Shown: piece by piece, positions 47,119 to 59,500 of the stretch
Layout of the letters: each line of letters starts with the position of its first letter
Position numbering within the stretch: the first letter of the stretch is position 1
Assembly: GCF_009870125.1 (NCBI RefSeq)
Contig: NC_046679.1
Coordinates: forward strand, 22,196,001-22,260,000
Origin: Drosophila pseudoobscura
Taxonomy: Eukaryota; Arthropoda; Insecta; Diptera; Drosophilidae
Direction: 5' to 3'
DNA: 64,000 nucleotides
The notes under the pieces: model-generated
The model's input: only the letters and a program-made list of their open reading frames with translations
Databases searched by the model: none
Told to the model about the DNA's origin: nothing
Translations under genes and position numbers: made by a program

Positions 47119-47656
47119 TATGATCTCATTTTCCGCTTTCCTGTTTTTATTCAGAATTAACTACCAAAAGAAAGTATATATACTCGTACATATATTTCGC
47201 AAAACCCAACCATCCACCCATTCTAGGGGTTTTCTTTTGTTCATCAAATCAATGGTTCGCATAATTGGCAATCGATGCCAGGACACACAAAGGAGTAACT
47301 TCTCCGGGGCGTCAAACAATGGGCAAAGCCTTGACTGGGAATGTGTGTGGAGAGTATGTGGATACTCTGGAAACTAAAAGGATATGATTTTTGTATTGAA
47401 AGAAAACGAGAACAGTTTCGTCTTAGGGGGTTGGGGTCGGTGCGGCCATTATCTGAAACGGGATTGCTAGTACATTGGATAGTAATGCTGATCACATCCT
47501 ATCCAGCTATGAAGGAATTTTCCTACTCCAACAAAATGAGATTCGAGAACATACGTCGTCTTAAGACACGACTATAAGAAAGTTTCCTAGTAAACTATGC
47601 TCACACCCACACACAAATACTCGGACAGGCAGCTCTTATGAGCAAGAAAGGATGTT

Positions 47657-47662
47657 AATAAA
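47657..47662 (+). terminator. Candidate polyadenylation signal of the CK1-like gene
   Basis: AATAAA 539 bp after the stop. Assignment is tentative. Confidence 0.35.
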
Positions 47663-47819
47663 AGGGTTAATTATAAGGCAAGCCAGGACACGTTACGAGC
47701 GCCTCACATGAGTCGAGGATAAGAGAGATTCCCCCTGAGTTGCTTGAAAGGAAATAAGGTCAGCCCCAGCCCCAGAGTCACAGGCAAAGTAGTTTGCTTA
47801 GTCGCGCTGCAATAATGTG

Positions 47820-47848
47820 GACACACATACACACACACACACACACAT
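47820..47848 (+). repeat. (CA)n microsatellite
   Basis: About thirteen near-perfect CA units with one interruption. Confidence 0.9.
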
Positions 47849-47937
47849 GTCTGTACACCCACACAGCCGTAGAGTTAACTATTTGTTGGCCCAAAGGCGA
47901 TTCTTGCCCAAAGGCACTGCTTCGGTTCTGGCTTTGC

Positions 47938-47974
<37 letters not shown>

Positions 47975-47980
47975 CTGATG
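47938..47980 (+). repeat. (GAT)n trinucleotide run, 12 perfect copies then GCTGAT
   Basis: Perfect GAT triplets followed by imperfect GCTGATGCT units, outside any supported gene. Likely length-polymorphic. Confidence 0.95.
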
Positions 47981-48141
47981 CTGGGGGAGGAGCCGTAGCT
48001 GCGGGAGTATGGGGTGTGAGTGTGCATAAATCTATAAATAACTCGGTTTCCCTTAGTTGGGCAGACCTAGACGCTGACACACCCATTCGACAGCCTATGT
48101 CCCTCTGACTAAGCAGCGACTTGGGAGTCACACACGCGCAA

Positions 48142-48163
48142 ACACACACACACACACACACAT
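48142..48163 (+). repeat. (CA)n microsatellite
   Basis: About ten CA units. Confidence 0.9.
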
Positions 48164-49224
48164 GGTTCCGTTTGGGGCTATTCTCTGGGCAACTTTCCCC
48201 AAGAACTTGAATGCATGCCTAATGGTACGCCCATCCTCAAGCGCGCACACACACACACAAACATACTCCATCTCTCACACACTCTCATACATAGGCTCTC
48301 TTATATACATACATAGGCGTCCATACACGCACACGATGCGCTGAAGCGTTAAAATATTTGCAGGCTTTTCGTTGTATTCATACTCTTTGAAGATGAGGGT
48401 ACTATTGATTCACCAGAAAGGCAGAGAAGGACTTATTCTTCTTAATACAAAATATATATATTTTTTATCAAGCTGAGTAGCCAAAGCCGTTTCTGTCGGA
48501 TTGTTCGATACCGATGACCAAGGGCGCACTTTAAATTATTGGAGAATCATCGTCATTTGTCTTCATAAACTGACTGTCATAAAACCTACACATCCACGAT
48601 GTATTTTTAAGAGTATCTAAAGCTTCGACGAATAAATCGAAGTGCTTTTTCCTCTGTTCTCTTTTTGGTTTCCCGCATTTCAAATTAAGTTTTGGTTTTT
48701 TTTTCGCCTCTGGCGCAAAATTGCTACAAATCTGTTTTTTATTTATAAGTTGCCACTGACCGAATGAGCGGACACATTATGGATAGCCCTGGCCCTCGGG
48801 AATGGGAATGGAAATGGGGTCCCCCCTGATGGCTCCTCGATGAACTTCGGTGACATTCAAATTGGGCAGTTACCGAAAATTGTGCAATTTGAGGGTCGAC
48901 GACGAGCGGCGATGCTATGTGAGTGTGGGTTTCGACTGAGTGGCCAAAGAATGTCTCTGTTAATGGCTCCAATGGGATTATTACATATTAATCGAGGGTC
49001 GAATTTTAAGCAGTCTCAGAAGATTTTCTGCTTTAGTTTAGACTTTTTTTTCGGATTGAATTTGGTTCAAGAGAAGACACTACAAGAGTTTTTAGATTTA
49101 GTTTTAGATTGATGCCTAACATTACAGAAAGTGGAGTGGAAAGGTCGGACCCCTTGAGCAGGAGCCTATCAATCCTTTCTGGGAGTCCCATCACTATATC
49201 GGGGCTCTCAGGCAAGTGTGAGAC

Positions 49225-49554
49225 TTAATAAGGGAACAATCGCGTTGCCAAGCATTCCGCCAGCCTCCGGTTCTGGATAGAGCTGTAGCTACTATCAATT
49301 CCTACTATGATTGTTTCACAGCTTTTGGTGCCAGGCACTGAGAGGTTTTCTAGACCCAGGTCGGCGAGGGCAATGTAACCGTCGGCATCCTGGTCGAATT
49401 CGTTGAATACCTTGAAAGCCACATCGGTCTCGGAGCGCTTGAACCAGGCAACAATCTTGTGGTATACCTCTTCCATGCCTATTTCCCCCTCCTTGTCGCT
49501 GATGTCCAAGCTGTGCTGCGTGAAGTTTGGTTTGGGTTCCATTATCATGAGCAT
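49225..49554 (-). CDS. Small EF-hand protein or terminal exon of one
   Basis: From the first ATG (49554) the frame gives 109 codons (MLMIMEPKPNF...). It contains one canonical EF-hand loop, FNEFDQDADGYIALADL, with Asp/Asp/Asp/Gly/Ile in the calcium-binding places (position 12 is Asp, not Glu). A degenerate loop precedes it (DISDKEGEIGMEEV), lacking the first Asp. The frame is open about 45 bases 5' of that ATG without another ATG, so it may be a last exon joined to an upstream exon through an acceptor such as GTAG near 49590; I cannot place it. The tail after SVPGTK is unlike calmodulin relatives. Could be a calmodulin-like testis gene or a decaying copy; I do not recognise the orthologue. 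Confidence 0.6.
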   Translation of the reverse strand: MLMIMEPKPNFTQHSLDISDKEGEIGMEEVYHKIVAWFKRSETDVAFKVFNEFDQDADGYIALADLGLENLSVPGTKSCETIIVGIDSSYSSIQNRRLAECLATRLFPY

Positions 49555-49859
49555 TGAGTTGTGAGACGAGTCCTTGCCACCCACTACCCTACATTCTCTT
49601 TGATAATTTTAAAACAAAGTTGAACGAATGTTCGAGAGATCGTAAAACACCGTCTCCCAAAGGAAGTTGTAGCAGTTCTAGTCACACAAGAGACCTCTCG
49701 ACCATAAGAACAGCAGAGCCGTGAGCCAGCTACCACGCCGCAGCCATCACTGTCGAAGAACTGGCCAACACCTGAGCCACTCAAGGCAAGTCACCCGGTT
49801 CAAAGCTCCATCATTTGTAGGATAAGTCTTTAAAATTTCTACCAATCGATCCACCAGAG

Positions 49860-50081
49860 GTGTATGATCGCGGGGAACAGAACACCAGATGGATACAGCC
49901 AGCTACGGGTGCGGATGCAGAACACTGCGATTCAGAAGAAGAGCCTGATGCAGATACCGAGGAAAACTCTGATCGGGAAGCAGAGGCGAAGGAAGTGAAC
50001 TCCGATAGTGTTCATGAAGGGAAAAACCAATCGGGAACCAGAACCGTGAGCCAGTTTGGCTGGTTCTGCGGATCTGCCTAG
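49860..50081 (+). CDS. Weak acidic ORF, possible terminal exon
   Basis: About 73 codons, Glu/Asp/Ser-rich (SEEEPDADTEENSDREAEAK), ending in FGWFCGSA and a stop. There is no ATG at the start and no recognised domain. A splice acceptor (CCAG) sits just before 49858. Base composition is more gene-like than its surroundings, but this may be chance. Confidence 0.25.
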   Translation: MYDRGEQNTRWIQPATGADAEHCDSEEEPDADTEENSDREAEAKEVNSDSVHEGKNQSGTRTVSQFGWFCGSA

Positions 50082-50709
50082 CATTTGAATGTAATTTTAG
50101 CTCGAAAATAGTTTTTCTATGAAATTTGAATGTTTTATTGTGTTTAAGTGTTTAAATAAACAGGATTCTGTGGAGTTTGGTTGTATAATTGTATTGCCAC
50201 GGCCACCCCCATTGATGCTTCATTAAATAAATTTACACATAATTTAAGATGTTGTCGCCCATTAAATTGTCCAAATAGAACGTTGGCCATCAATTTTAAT
50301 TTAATCAACAACTAAAACATGGCACTGGAGCATGAGAGCATGGAAAATGTTTATGCCTCGTGGCCAAATACAGATTGGACCGTAACCCAATTAAAACCCA
50401 AATACATGAAATGAAAATGTATATTGTGTGGCCAGCATATAAGATTATTCGAAAATTATGCAAGCCAAAAATGTTTTATCGTTGTCCTTTTATTGCTGGC
50501 AATTAATTACACACTTCAATCGGCTGTTAATTATGGAAAGGACAGAACCGGCATTAAGGGAAATGACTCTTGTGTTGTTGCCGAAAAATGGGTGCCTCAA
50601 TAGCTACAGACCAAATATAATTGGCTGTTCTTCTTTCTATTTGTTAGCGGAAAATAATAAATTCTAAGGGATTAAAGTTGAATAAACATATCACATATCT
50701 AATAACAAA

Positions 50710-51305
50710 CGAGGGGGAACGTTGTGAGTTGCTGCGGACACCGCAACTCTACATTTATACCCGATACTTAGTCAGTATGGCTCTTCTCCGGCAGACGCCG
50801 CTAATATTAAACGGCACGACAAAGAGTTCGTGCGAGACAGACAGAAAATCAGTATGAACATGTCGTCGGGCGCAGCGTAGCCACTGCAAATTGATTTGTT
50901 CCTTTTGGCTATAAAAATGATCTGATCTGATCCAGATTCAGCAATCTGATAGCAATCTGGTCATTCTCTATGATTGCGCGTTTTTAGTTTTCTGGAATCT
51001 TCAATATTGTGGATGCCACATATTTTCGTCCTTTGTGGAGGTCCCTCCGCCTCCTGTGGGGCGAAATTTTGAAATGTATGTGTAATAGTGACATATTACA
51101 GAAGTCCGGATACAAAATGTCGTTGCTCTAGCTCTTATAATCTTTGAGCCCTAGGCGCTTATAGGGACGGACAGACAGACGGGGTTCAATCGACTCGGCT
51201 ATTGATGCTGATCAAGAATATATATACTTTATCCCTCTGGACGTTACACACCTCCATTTTCACCACAAATCTAATATATGTATGTACGCCTACACTCATT
51301 TTAAG
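50710..51305. mobile_element. DINE-1/Helitron-like interspersed repeat, copy A
   Basis: Begins GAGGGGGAACGTTGTGAGTTGC with a hairpin (GAGTTGC...GCGG-ACA-CCGC...) at 50727-50750. Then comes TTTATACCCGATACT at 50754-50768, the mate of an inverted copy at 53618-53632. The interior has TTTTCGTCCTTTGTGG and GGGGCGAAATTTTGAAAT, and ends in the GGACGGACAGACAGACGGGG / GGCTATTGATGCTGATCAAGAATATATATAC module typical of Drosophila dispersed repeats. No coding capacity. The family name is my inference. Confidence 0.7.
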
Positions 51306-51308
51306 TAT

Positions 51309-52640
51309 CCTGATTTTTATTGAATAATTATTATTTTTTATTTTTATTGAATAATTGTTATTATAATTATTATTCTTGATTTTTATTGAATAATTGCTAT
51401 TTTTGATTTTTATTGAATAATTGTTATTCTTGATTTTTTTGAATAATTGTTATTATAACTATTATTCTTGATTTTTATTGAATAATTGTTTTTATAATTG
51501 TTATTCTTGATTTTTATTGAATAATTGTTATTATAACTATTATTCTTGATTTTTATTGAATAATTGTTCTTATAATTGTTATTCTTGATTTTTATTGAAT
51601 AATTGTTATTATAATTGTTATTCTTGATTTTTATTGAATAATTTGTTATTCTTGATTTTTATTGAATAATCGTTATTATAATTGTTATTCTTGATTTTTA
51701 TTGAATAATCGTTATTATAATTGTTATTCTTGATTTTTATTGAATAATCGTTATTATAATTGTTATTATAATTGTTATTCTTGATTTTTACTGAATAATC
51801 GTTATTATAATTGTTATTCTTGATTTTTATTGAATAATTTGTTATTCTTGATTTTTATTGAATAATCGTTATTATAATTGTTATTCTTGATTTTTATTGA
51901 ATAATCGTTATTATAATTGTTATTCTTGATTTTTATTGAATAATCGTTATTATAATTGTTATTATAATTGTTATTCTTGATTTTTACTGAATAATCGTTA
52001 TTATAATTGTTATTCTTGATTTTTATTGAATAATCGTTATTATAATTGTTATTATAATTGTTATTCTTGATTTTTATTGAATAATCGTTATTATAATTGT
52101 TATTCTTGATTTTTATTGAATAATCGTTATTATAATTGTTATTCTTGATTTTTATTGAATAATCGTTATTATAATTGTTATTCTTGATTTTTATTGAATA
52201 ATCGTTATTATAATTGTTATTATAATTGTTATTCTTGATTTTTATTGAGTAATCGTTATTATAATTGTTATTCTTGATTTTTATTGAATAATCGTTATTA
52301 TAATTGTTATTCTTGATTTTTATTGAATAATCGTTATTATAATTGTTATTATAAGTGTTATTCTTGATTTTTATTGAATAATCGTTATTATAATTGTTAT
52401 TCTTGATTTTTATTGAATAATCGTTATTATAATTGTTATTATAATTGTTATTCTTGATTTTTATTGAATAATCGTTATTATAATTGTTATTATAATTGTT
52501 ATTCTTGATTTTTATTGAATAATCGTTATTATAATTGTTATTCTTGATTTTTATTGAATAATTGTTATTATAACTGTTATTCTTGATTTTTATTGAATAA
52601 TTGTTATTTTTGATTTTTTTGAATAATTGTTATTATAATT
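51309..52640. repeat. AT-rich tandem array, 39-bp unit with 51-bp variants
   Basis: Roughly 30 head-to-tail copies of a 39-bp unit (TTGTTATTCTTGATTTTTATTG followed by AATAATCGTTATTATAA). Some units carry one extra 12-bp TTGTTATTATAA, giving 51 bp. Outer units have ATTG where central units have ATCG. There is no coding capacity. Confidence 0.95.
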
Positions 52641-53632
52641 GTGCGTGCGAGAGAGACAGAAAATCAGTCTGAGCGTGACGTCGGTCGATGCGTAGCCACT
52701 GCAAATTGATTTGTTTCCTTTGGCTATAAAAATGATCCGATCTGATCCAGATTCAGCAACCTGATAGATGTGGTCATTATTTATGATTCTGCGTTTTTAG
52801 TTTTCTCGAATGTGCAATATTGTGGATGCAACAGATTTTCGTCCTTTGTGGGGGCGGAAGGGGGTGGGGAGAAATTTTGAGATATACGTTTTATAGTGAG
52901 ATCTAACAGGAGTACGGACACTAAATTTGGTTACTCTAGCCTTAATACTCTTTGACATTTGTGAATATCCCCAGATTTGCATCCTTTGCGGGGGCGGAAG
53001 GGGGTGTGGCGAAATTTTGAAACAAACTCGTCTCGGTCTGATATATTAGGAGTGTGGATACCAAATTTGGTTGCTCTAGCTTTTATAGTCTCTGAGATCT
53101 AGGCGCTAATGTTTTACTCTAAGCAAAGCCGCCTATGCTACGTGTGTGTTAGAGAGAGACAGGGCGAGAAAAAATGAAATTGTTTTCTTGATGCTGGCTA
53201 TAATAATAATACGATCCAATTCAGATTCTGCAGTCTAAAAGATATGGTCATTCTCTACGATTCTGCGTTTTTGGTTTTATCGTATCTTTAAAAATGTGGA
53301 TGCCACAGATTTTCGTCCTTTGTGGGGGCGGAAGTGGGCGGGGCGAAGTTTTGAAATATTTTTGTAGCAGTGACATATCACAGAAGTCTGGATCCAAAAC
53401 ATCGTTGCTCTAGCTCTTATAGTCTTTGAGCATTAGGTGCTGAAGGGGACGGACAGACGGACAGACGGACGGACGGACAGACAGACAGGGCTCAATCGAC
53501 TCGGCTATTGATGCTGATCAAGAATATATATGCTTTATGGGGCCGGAAACTATTCCTTCTGGACGTTACACACATCCACTTTTACCACAAATCTAATATA
53601 CCCCAATACTCATTTTGAGTATCGGGTATAAA
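52641..53632. mobile_element. DINE-1/Helitron-like interspersed repeat, copy B (5'-truncated)
   Basis: Starts abruptly at GCGTGCGAGAGAGACAG, matching an internal point of copy A (about 50840), and continues through three diverged internal modules (TTTTCGTCCTTTGTGGGGGCGGAAG at about 52838, 52980 and 53312). It ends AGTATCGGGTATAAA at 53618-53632, the perfect complement of the 50754-50768 sequence. Longer inside than copy A. Confidence 0.7.
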
Positions 53633-54510
53633 AATATGTTTTATGTCCAATAAATTAAAATGCAATATTGTAAAAACTCTTTGTTAAATTAACCTCTTTT
53701 CTTCATATGAGTTTTACATAATCATACGAATATTTGTACAAAATAAGCAATTGCCCTCCCTGCCAGAAGTTTGTCTTCTCTGTCGTACATTAAATAATTG
53801 AAAATGTGTTAAAAAATGCACAGTGAATTATTCAGAAAGGAGACCCTGTAGGGGAGCGCACTTGTTTATGGGTACATAATGGCGGGGACTGGGAGATAAA
53901 CCCGTGCTGGGACCCGGGTTGGGCTCTACCGTATAAATGAAGTCATAAATTTGCCTTCACTCACAGGCGGCCACACAAATACACAAATCACTAAGCAACA
54001 CACACACACACACCAGTGCACTTAACACTCACACAGCAGCACTCTCAGCACTCACAGACACAGCAGCACGGCATCGTTCAGTTGGCGAATTCCATTGCAT
54101 AACTTTGAGCGACTTTGTGGTCATGGTTCTTGGTTGTTGCTGTTTCTGCTGTTTGTTGTAACGAATGGTCAGCAGCTGTTGCTGTTGCAAATCAGTCAAC
54201 ATGGCAAATGATTACAATGGCCAGGACTCGCAGGGACTGAAGGAGAGAGATAGTAGCCCCCGCGATGTCGATAAGCTGACTCTGCCTTTAGGGCCGCGGC
54301 ACATGTGGCGTATGATTAATGCGTCTGCACTGGGCTTAATGTCCTTAAATGCGCATAAATGATTGCAATTGCCCTTTTGGCTTTGTGCCGAGGCTGTCCT
54401 TGTTGTGTCACACACATCTCAATTCCATCTCAACTGCATCCGCGGTCTACAGTCTGCTGTTAATGCAGCTGAAATCGCATCACGGTGGATCCAGTTGAGG
54501 CCATGTCTCT

Positions 54511-54563
54511 GGTGGGTCGGTTGGTCGGTCGGTTGGTTGGTCGGTTGGTTGGTCGGTCGGTCC
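54511..54563 (+). repeat. GGTT/GGTC tetranucleotide repeat
   Basis: Irregular alternation of GGTT and GGTC units. The plus strand is G-rich and could form two-tetrad quadruplexes. Confidence 0.9.
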
Positions 54564-55559
54564 ATTCATTTGATTAAGTACCTCCCAGAGGCTGCCCTCC
54601 GACAAATGCATTACCCTGGTTACTGCTTTGGGGAAGGGAAAGCAGCTTTCTCTTGCACAAAGAAAATCGAGATTTGTGTGTGCGAGTGAATCAGAAATAA
54701 TGTTGATTGCAGATGATGATGATACAATGGGCTATACATCTTTTTAATGTTAAGCACAGATATTTGGATATTTTCATTAATTGAAGTAGGGGAACGGCAC
54801 TTCGTTTTGGAGGTCTCTTACAGGTCTGTTCGGGGTTTGATCGGGGGGTTGTTGCCTTAGACATTCTGTTTAAGCCCTTTCGCCCTACTACTTCGACTAC
54901 AATTTAAATATAACCCGCACAATTTACTTTGCCACTTAATCAAGACCACAATTACGAGAACAATTTCTTGGCCACATTTCCCTCCTTGACTGAACTCAAT
55001 TTGTTGGGCACACAACGATTTTGGCCCGGTTGTGGCTGTGTGCTTAACTTATTAGCTAATTAGTCAAATATTTGCGGGTTAATCACATCAGTTAATATTC
55101 ACGAGTTCTACAAGTAAATCATCATAAGTCCGCCTCCGATATCAAGTGGCTTGGCTTGAATACACAAACGGCATTCCCTTTGATCCGTTCGAGCGTCTTT
55201 GATTGATGCGCTAATTGAACATTTAGTCGCAAAGGCAGGGGTAAATATTGATTTTATTGACACATCTATCAGGCCACAAGCCACTCGAAAAGGCACCAAC
55301 AAATACAATTACAATTACAACAAAGCTGCAACAACATTCACAAAAGTTTTGTGTAAAGTTCTTCCTTGTTGTTGTTGAGCTTGTTTCATTTTATTTATTT
55401 ATTTATTTTCCCTCCAGTAGCCCAGTAGCCGCAGCCACAGCAGTTTTTCTCTTTGACAGCGGAAAAGAGATAGAATGTCGCGTGCTGGCGTTGGGTGAGG
55501 GGTGGAAGGGCTTAGCCCTCTCAAATTGCCTCAATATGTGTTTGTATATGTCTGGCTAT

Positions 55560-55583
55560 ATGTGTGTGTGTGTGTGTGTGTGT
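55560..55583 (+). repeat. (TG)n microsatellite
   Basis: Perfect TG run of about eleven units. Confidence 0.9.
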
Positions 55584-56548
55584 TAGCCACAACGCTTGGC
55601 CATTAAACCAATTTTCAGGCAAACAAAAACTGCGGCAAAGGAAGCGAAAAGAACGAGCTGGCAACATTCGAAAGAAAGCAAAGAGCGAGAAGTTTTGTTA
55701 TGGCAAAGAGAAAAGAGGTACCAAGTAGGTGATGGACTTTGTGGTACCTTTGTAACGTCCTAGAGTCCTAAGCTATTCGTTGATTAATTGATTTTTTTTA
55801 TTTGTAATTTATCCTCATAAATCTTTCCATCCTATTGTCTTGATGAAAGCTGAGTCTTAAGTGCATTCCAGAAGTCAGTCCAACGGTCAAAAAAACAAGT
55901 GAAAGGTAAGGAAATTGTTTACATTAAAGGTTCATTTGGACTTTCGTTCGTGGCCCTTTATCTTTAATCAGGGATAAACCTTCCAGAGCAACCCCATGTC
56001 CTGGCAATACCCTATTTTCTGACAAACACATTCGCCAAAGGCCATTCTAACATTGAACAAAAATGGTTCCTGCCCCTGCTTCTTTCTTGTGAGGGAGAAC
56101 TGCTGCCTTTTCTTTTTCTGTGCCAGCGGATGACCCTTTTTAATTGCCCAAAACATTTAAGCAGTTTCACTCCTTTTTGCCTATGAGAAGGCAGAAAAAA
56201 AGGAGACGCATGGCTGAAATTAGTTTAGATCTTTTGGGGGAAGAGTAATGGAAGGGCAGGTGTCCGCTTTTAGGACGAGGGATGGTTGACATTCTATCCC
56301 CTTAAGCTGCTTGGGGGCCTGTGTCCGGTTAATTGCCTTTGATTGTCGGACCCTGGCGATATCGTTGGCAATTAATTCTCCTTCGATATTCATTTCGGAT
56401 ATCCTGTTTCCCTTTTTATGGCGTTTCTTAATTGGGAATTTCAAAAGTTTAGCTAGAGAAGGCAGGCTGCTCGGGACAGCTGCTTCAGGTTCCAAAAATA
56501 GTTGCATTATTAATGGGAATGTCTGAGAATGTGGCAGAAGGCAGAGGG

Positions 56549-56586
56549 CGGACTCGGAGCGGACTCGGAGCGGACTCGGAGCGGAC
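56549..56586 (+). repeat. 11-bp tandem repeat CGGACTCGGAG, 3.5 copies
   Basis: Perfect units with no degeneration, so recent in origin. Surrounding sequence is unique. Confidence 0.95.
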
Positions 56587-59500
56587 CTCCTTTTGGCCAG
56601 GTTAATGACTGAACTGGCTTAAATGTTGTGCCCCCAAGCTGCCGTGGATTGCATTGGCGCGTTGAATACGTCTTTAATTGTGGGCCAGCGAAAGCGGAAC
56701 GCAAGCACTGTCTTGGCCAGGTGTTTCCAGCGGACATAATCCCATCACCCCATAATCTGCTTAACGTGCTTCCGCTTTGGTTCAATTGAATTGGCTTAAA
56801 ATGTTATACAATCGAAAGCCTCTAAGAGGCTTTTGATTTGGTAATATCCTAATATCCTTTCGACTCGTTACTCCATTCAGGAGGATGGATTTGCATAGGA
56901 AGCATGGCCATTGATATTGATAGCCAGTCTTTTCATTTCATTTAATGCATTTTCTTTGTGGTTATGCAGTGGAGTCCATTAACAAATATACTCTCTAACG
57001 CTAAGCCCACATGCAGCAGAATGATGATGACGTTGCCTTCCTGCCACAAAAATTGCTCGCCTCTTTCCGAATTAATAACTTTGAAAGCTTCACCTGACCT
57101 GGTCTTTTGGCAAACAAACTTGCGACAGTATAATTTCAAATGCAAATACAAACAGAGGGACAGGGAGAGCGGCTGGTAAAGGATACGGCTGAATACGACA
57201 GGATATATATGTATGTATGTATGTACGTACTGCCGACAGTCGAGTCAGCCATTTTGCATGTCTATTTCAATTTTCAAACTGCTGCTGCACAAAAGGCGAC
57301 ACAAAGAGCCCTGACAAAAACTGTAATTTACGAGACAACTACAATTACAGAAACAAACACGCACCAGACGGGTATCGGAGACGGAGAGGAGAGGGGGGGT
57401 CTGGAGACTGGAGACTGCGGGGGACGGACGCATTTAATGGGGTCTCAAAGGATGTCGGAGCGGGCGAGAATCATTGGATGGCAAAGGGGCATAAGGATGG
57501 GGCTAAAGATGACTTCATTGAGAAATTCATTTAATGCCAGGCACGGTGCCAGGGCTTAGGACGGACACGCACACACAAAAAGCACGTACGCACGCTCGCC
57601 ACTGCACAACCGGAAAGTCCATTATGAATGTGTATTACGAATAGAAAATACCCTATTCAATATATCTTACGAAGGTGGTGAAAACTATATGGGAAGTGGT
57701 TGAAAAATTCACGGAAATGTTGTCACAAGGAGAGGGAATGATACGGCAACGCAATCTGCATTACATTGCAGATTTATTGATTGTATCTGATTGCTGTACA
57801 TCTGTATAAAATATGAGCAGAACATTTTGAGCGCTCTGCACCCTTATGTATTGATTTGCAGACGCTACAAGACTGCAAGAAGTCTTTAAGCCAAAGCTTC
57901 TTTTTGGTCCAGATATTTAGTGGTATTACTGAAGTGCAGCTTATGGATAGCATACGATTACTCCGGGTCCTTCCATTAACAAATAAACCCCACAAATACA
58001 GGGGTTCCAAAACAAGGCAACCCCATGTAATGCCCTGTATTCCGAGGTAGCTCCATAGCAGATCGAGTGTGGACTTCCTGACTCATATCTTTCTCTTTTG
58101 GTCGGCCAAATGGAAAGTTTTCTCCTGGCCCCCCCTCCCAAAATGTTGTTGCACTTGCAAACGTGTGTTCATGTTGTGTCGCTGTCTGTGTCGTTGTCTG
58201 AGCCTTGTGTTTGAATTGTTTATCAAAAAGGCACACAAACTCCTGAGCGTGTTTTTATTATTTTCCATTATTTCCAATGCGATTTAATCCAAGAGTGTGT
58301 CTGGTGGAAAGTTTTCTTTTTTTCAGCAAGGGCATAAAATGAAACATGCGTTCGGCAAGCAAGAAGTTTCTAGTTCTGTTGGAAAGTTGTTTCTTTCTGG
58401 GAAACTTTTGCGATGTCCTGCAGCGACGACAGGCGTCGCCCAATAGAACTTTCCGAAGAAGAAGAAACGTGGAAATGCAGTCGGAAAATGGGGGCAAGGA
58501 GTAGCCCCAAGCAATTATACATTTAGTGCCGTAATAAGGTTAAAGCGGAATGAAAGTTTAATTTAATTGGATTCACAATATTACAAATACCATTTCCTCA
58601 GAGTCCTCACCTCCTTCCTTGCAGAGTACTTTCGCATTCATCTCGTGTTCAACACGTACTCGCCATTCCCTGTTCTTTCCATTCAAATGGAAATTCATGG
58701 CACTCGCATATGATTCACCAGTCATTTGAGCTAATGAGTCCTGGACAAGAGTGACATTCTCTGGTTTGGCCACATGACTGGAATATTCGTATGATTACCC
58801 TTACCATCTTTCACATCACTCAATTGCTTGAACATGTCTCTGAACTGGGAGGAATTCATCTCGATGAAGACAAAGATAATTTCCTCTTACAGCTCGAGTA
58901 GATATTCCCCCAAACAGAAAGCAATTATGAGTTCCACAAGCACTTTCAGCTGGAATTGAAGGCTAAACAGATTTCCAAAATGTAGCCAAAATCCTTCTGT
59001 CAATTCCACTTTGGATTTGTGCAAAGTTTTTCTGCTTGGAATTGAAATTCCTGCTGCAATCATTAGAATTTCTCATGATTTCTCCAATGGAATTCGCTTC
59101 GAGGCATTTTTGCATCTGCCAGACCAACTTTCAATTAAATTCGTTTCCACTGTAGCCCAAACTTCGGTCGTAATTTCCTATGTACGAGTACTGGCGCCCA
59201 CCCAAACACACACCTTCGTGTAGTAAGCTGTCCAAGATTAATGACTCTTCCACACAGCTGCTGAAGGGAGATTGCCCCTGCCCCCGCCTCCTCCGCCGAC
59301 TCTGCCACTCCTTGTGTATTTCAATAATTAATGCATAAATAATGATTTACACAAACTTTGGTCAACCGCTGAGTGGACCATGACCAAAAAAAAAACAACA
59401 AAATAAAAAGAACATGGAAAAAGAACCATATATAACCAGTAAGAACAGCAGGGAGAGGGACTAGTACATGGACTTTCAACAGTAACAAGAACTAACCTGA

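Larger units (their letters stand above)
47119..49224. other. Spacer between the CK1-like and EF-hand ORFs
   Basis: Contains CA microsatellites and a GAT run, listed separately. No protein-like frame; the Asp run read from the GAT repeat on the plus strand is a simple-sequence artefact. Confidence 0.5.

Noticed and set aside
47940..48108. Poly-Asp frame on the plus strand
   Set aside because: Produced by the GAT microsatellite; no coding support on either side.
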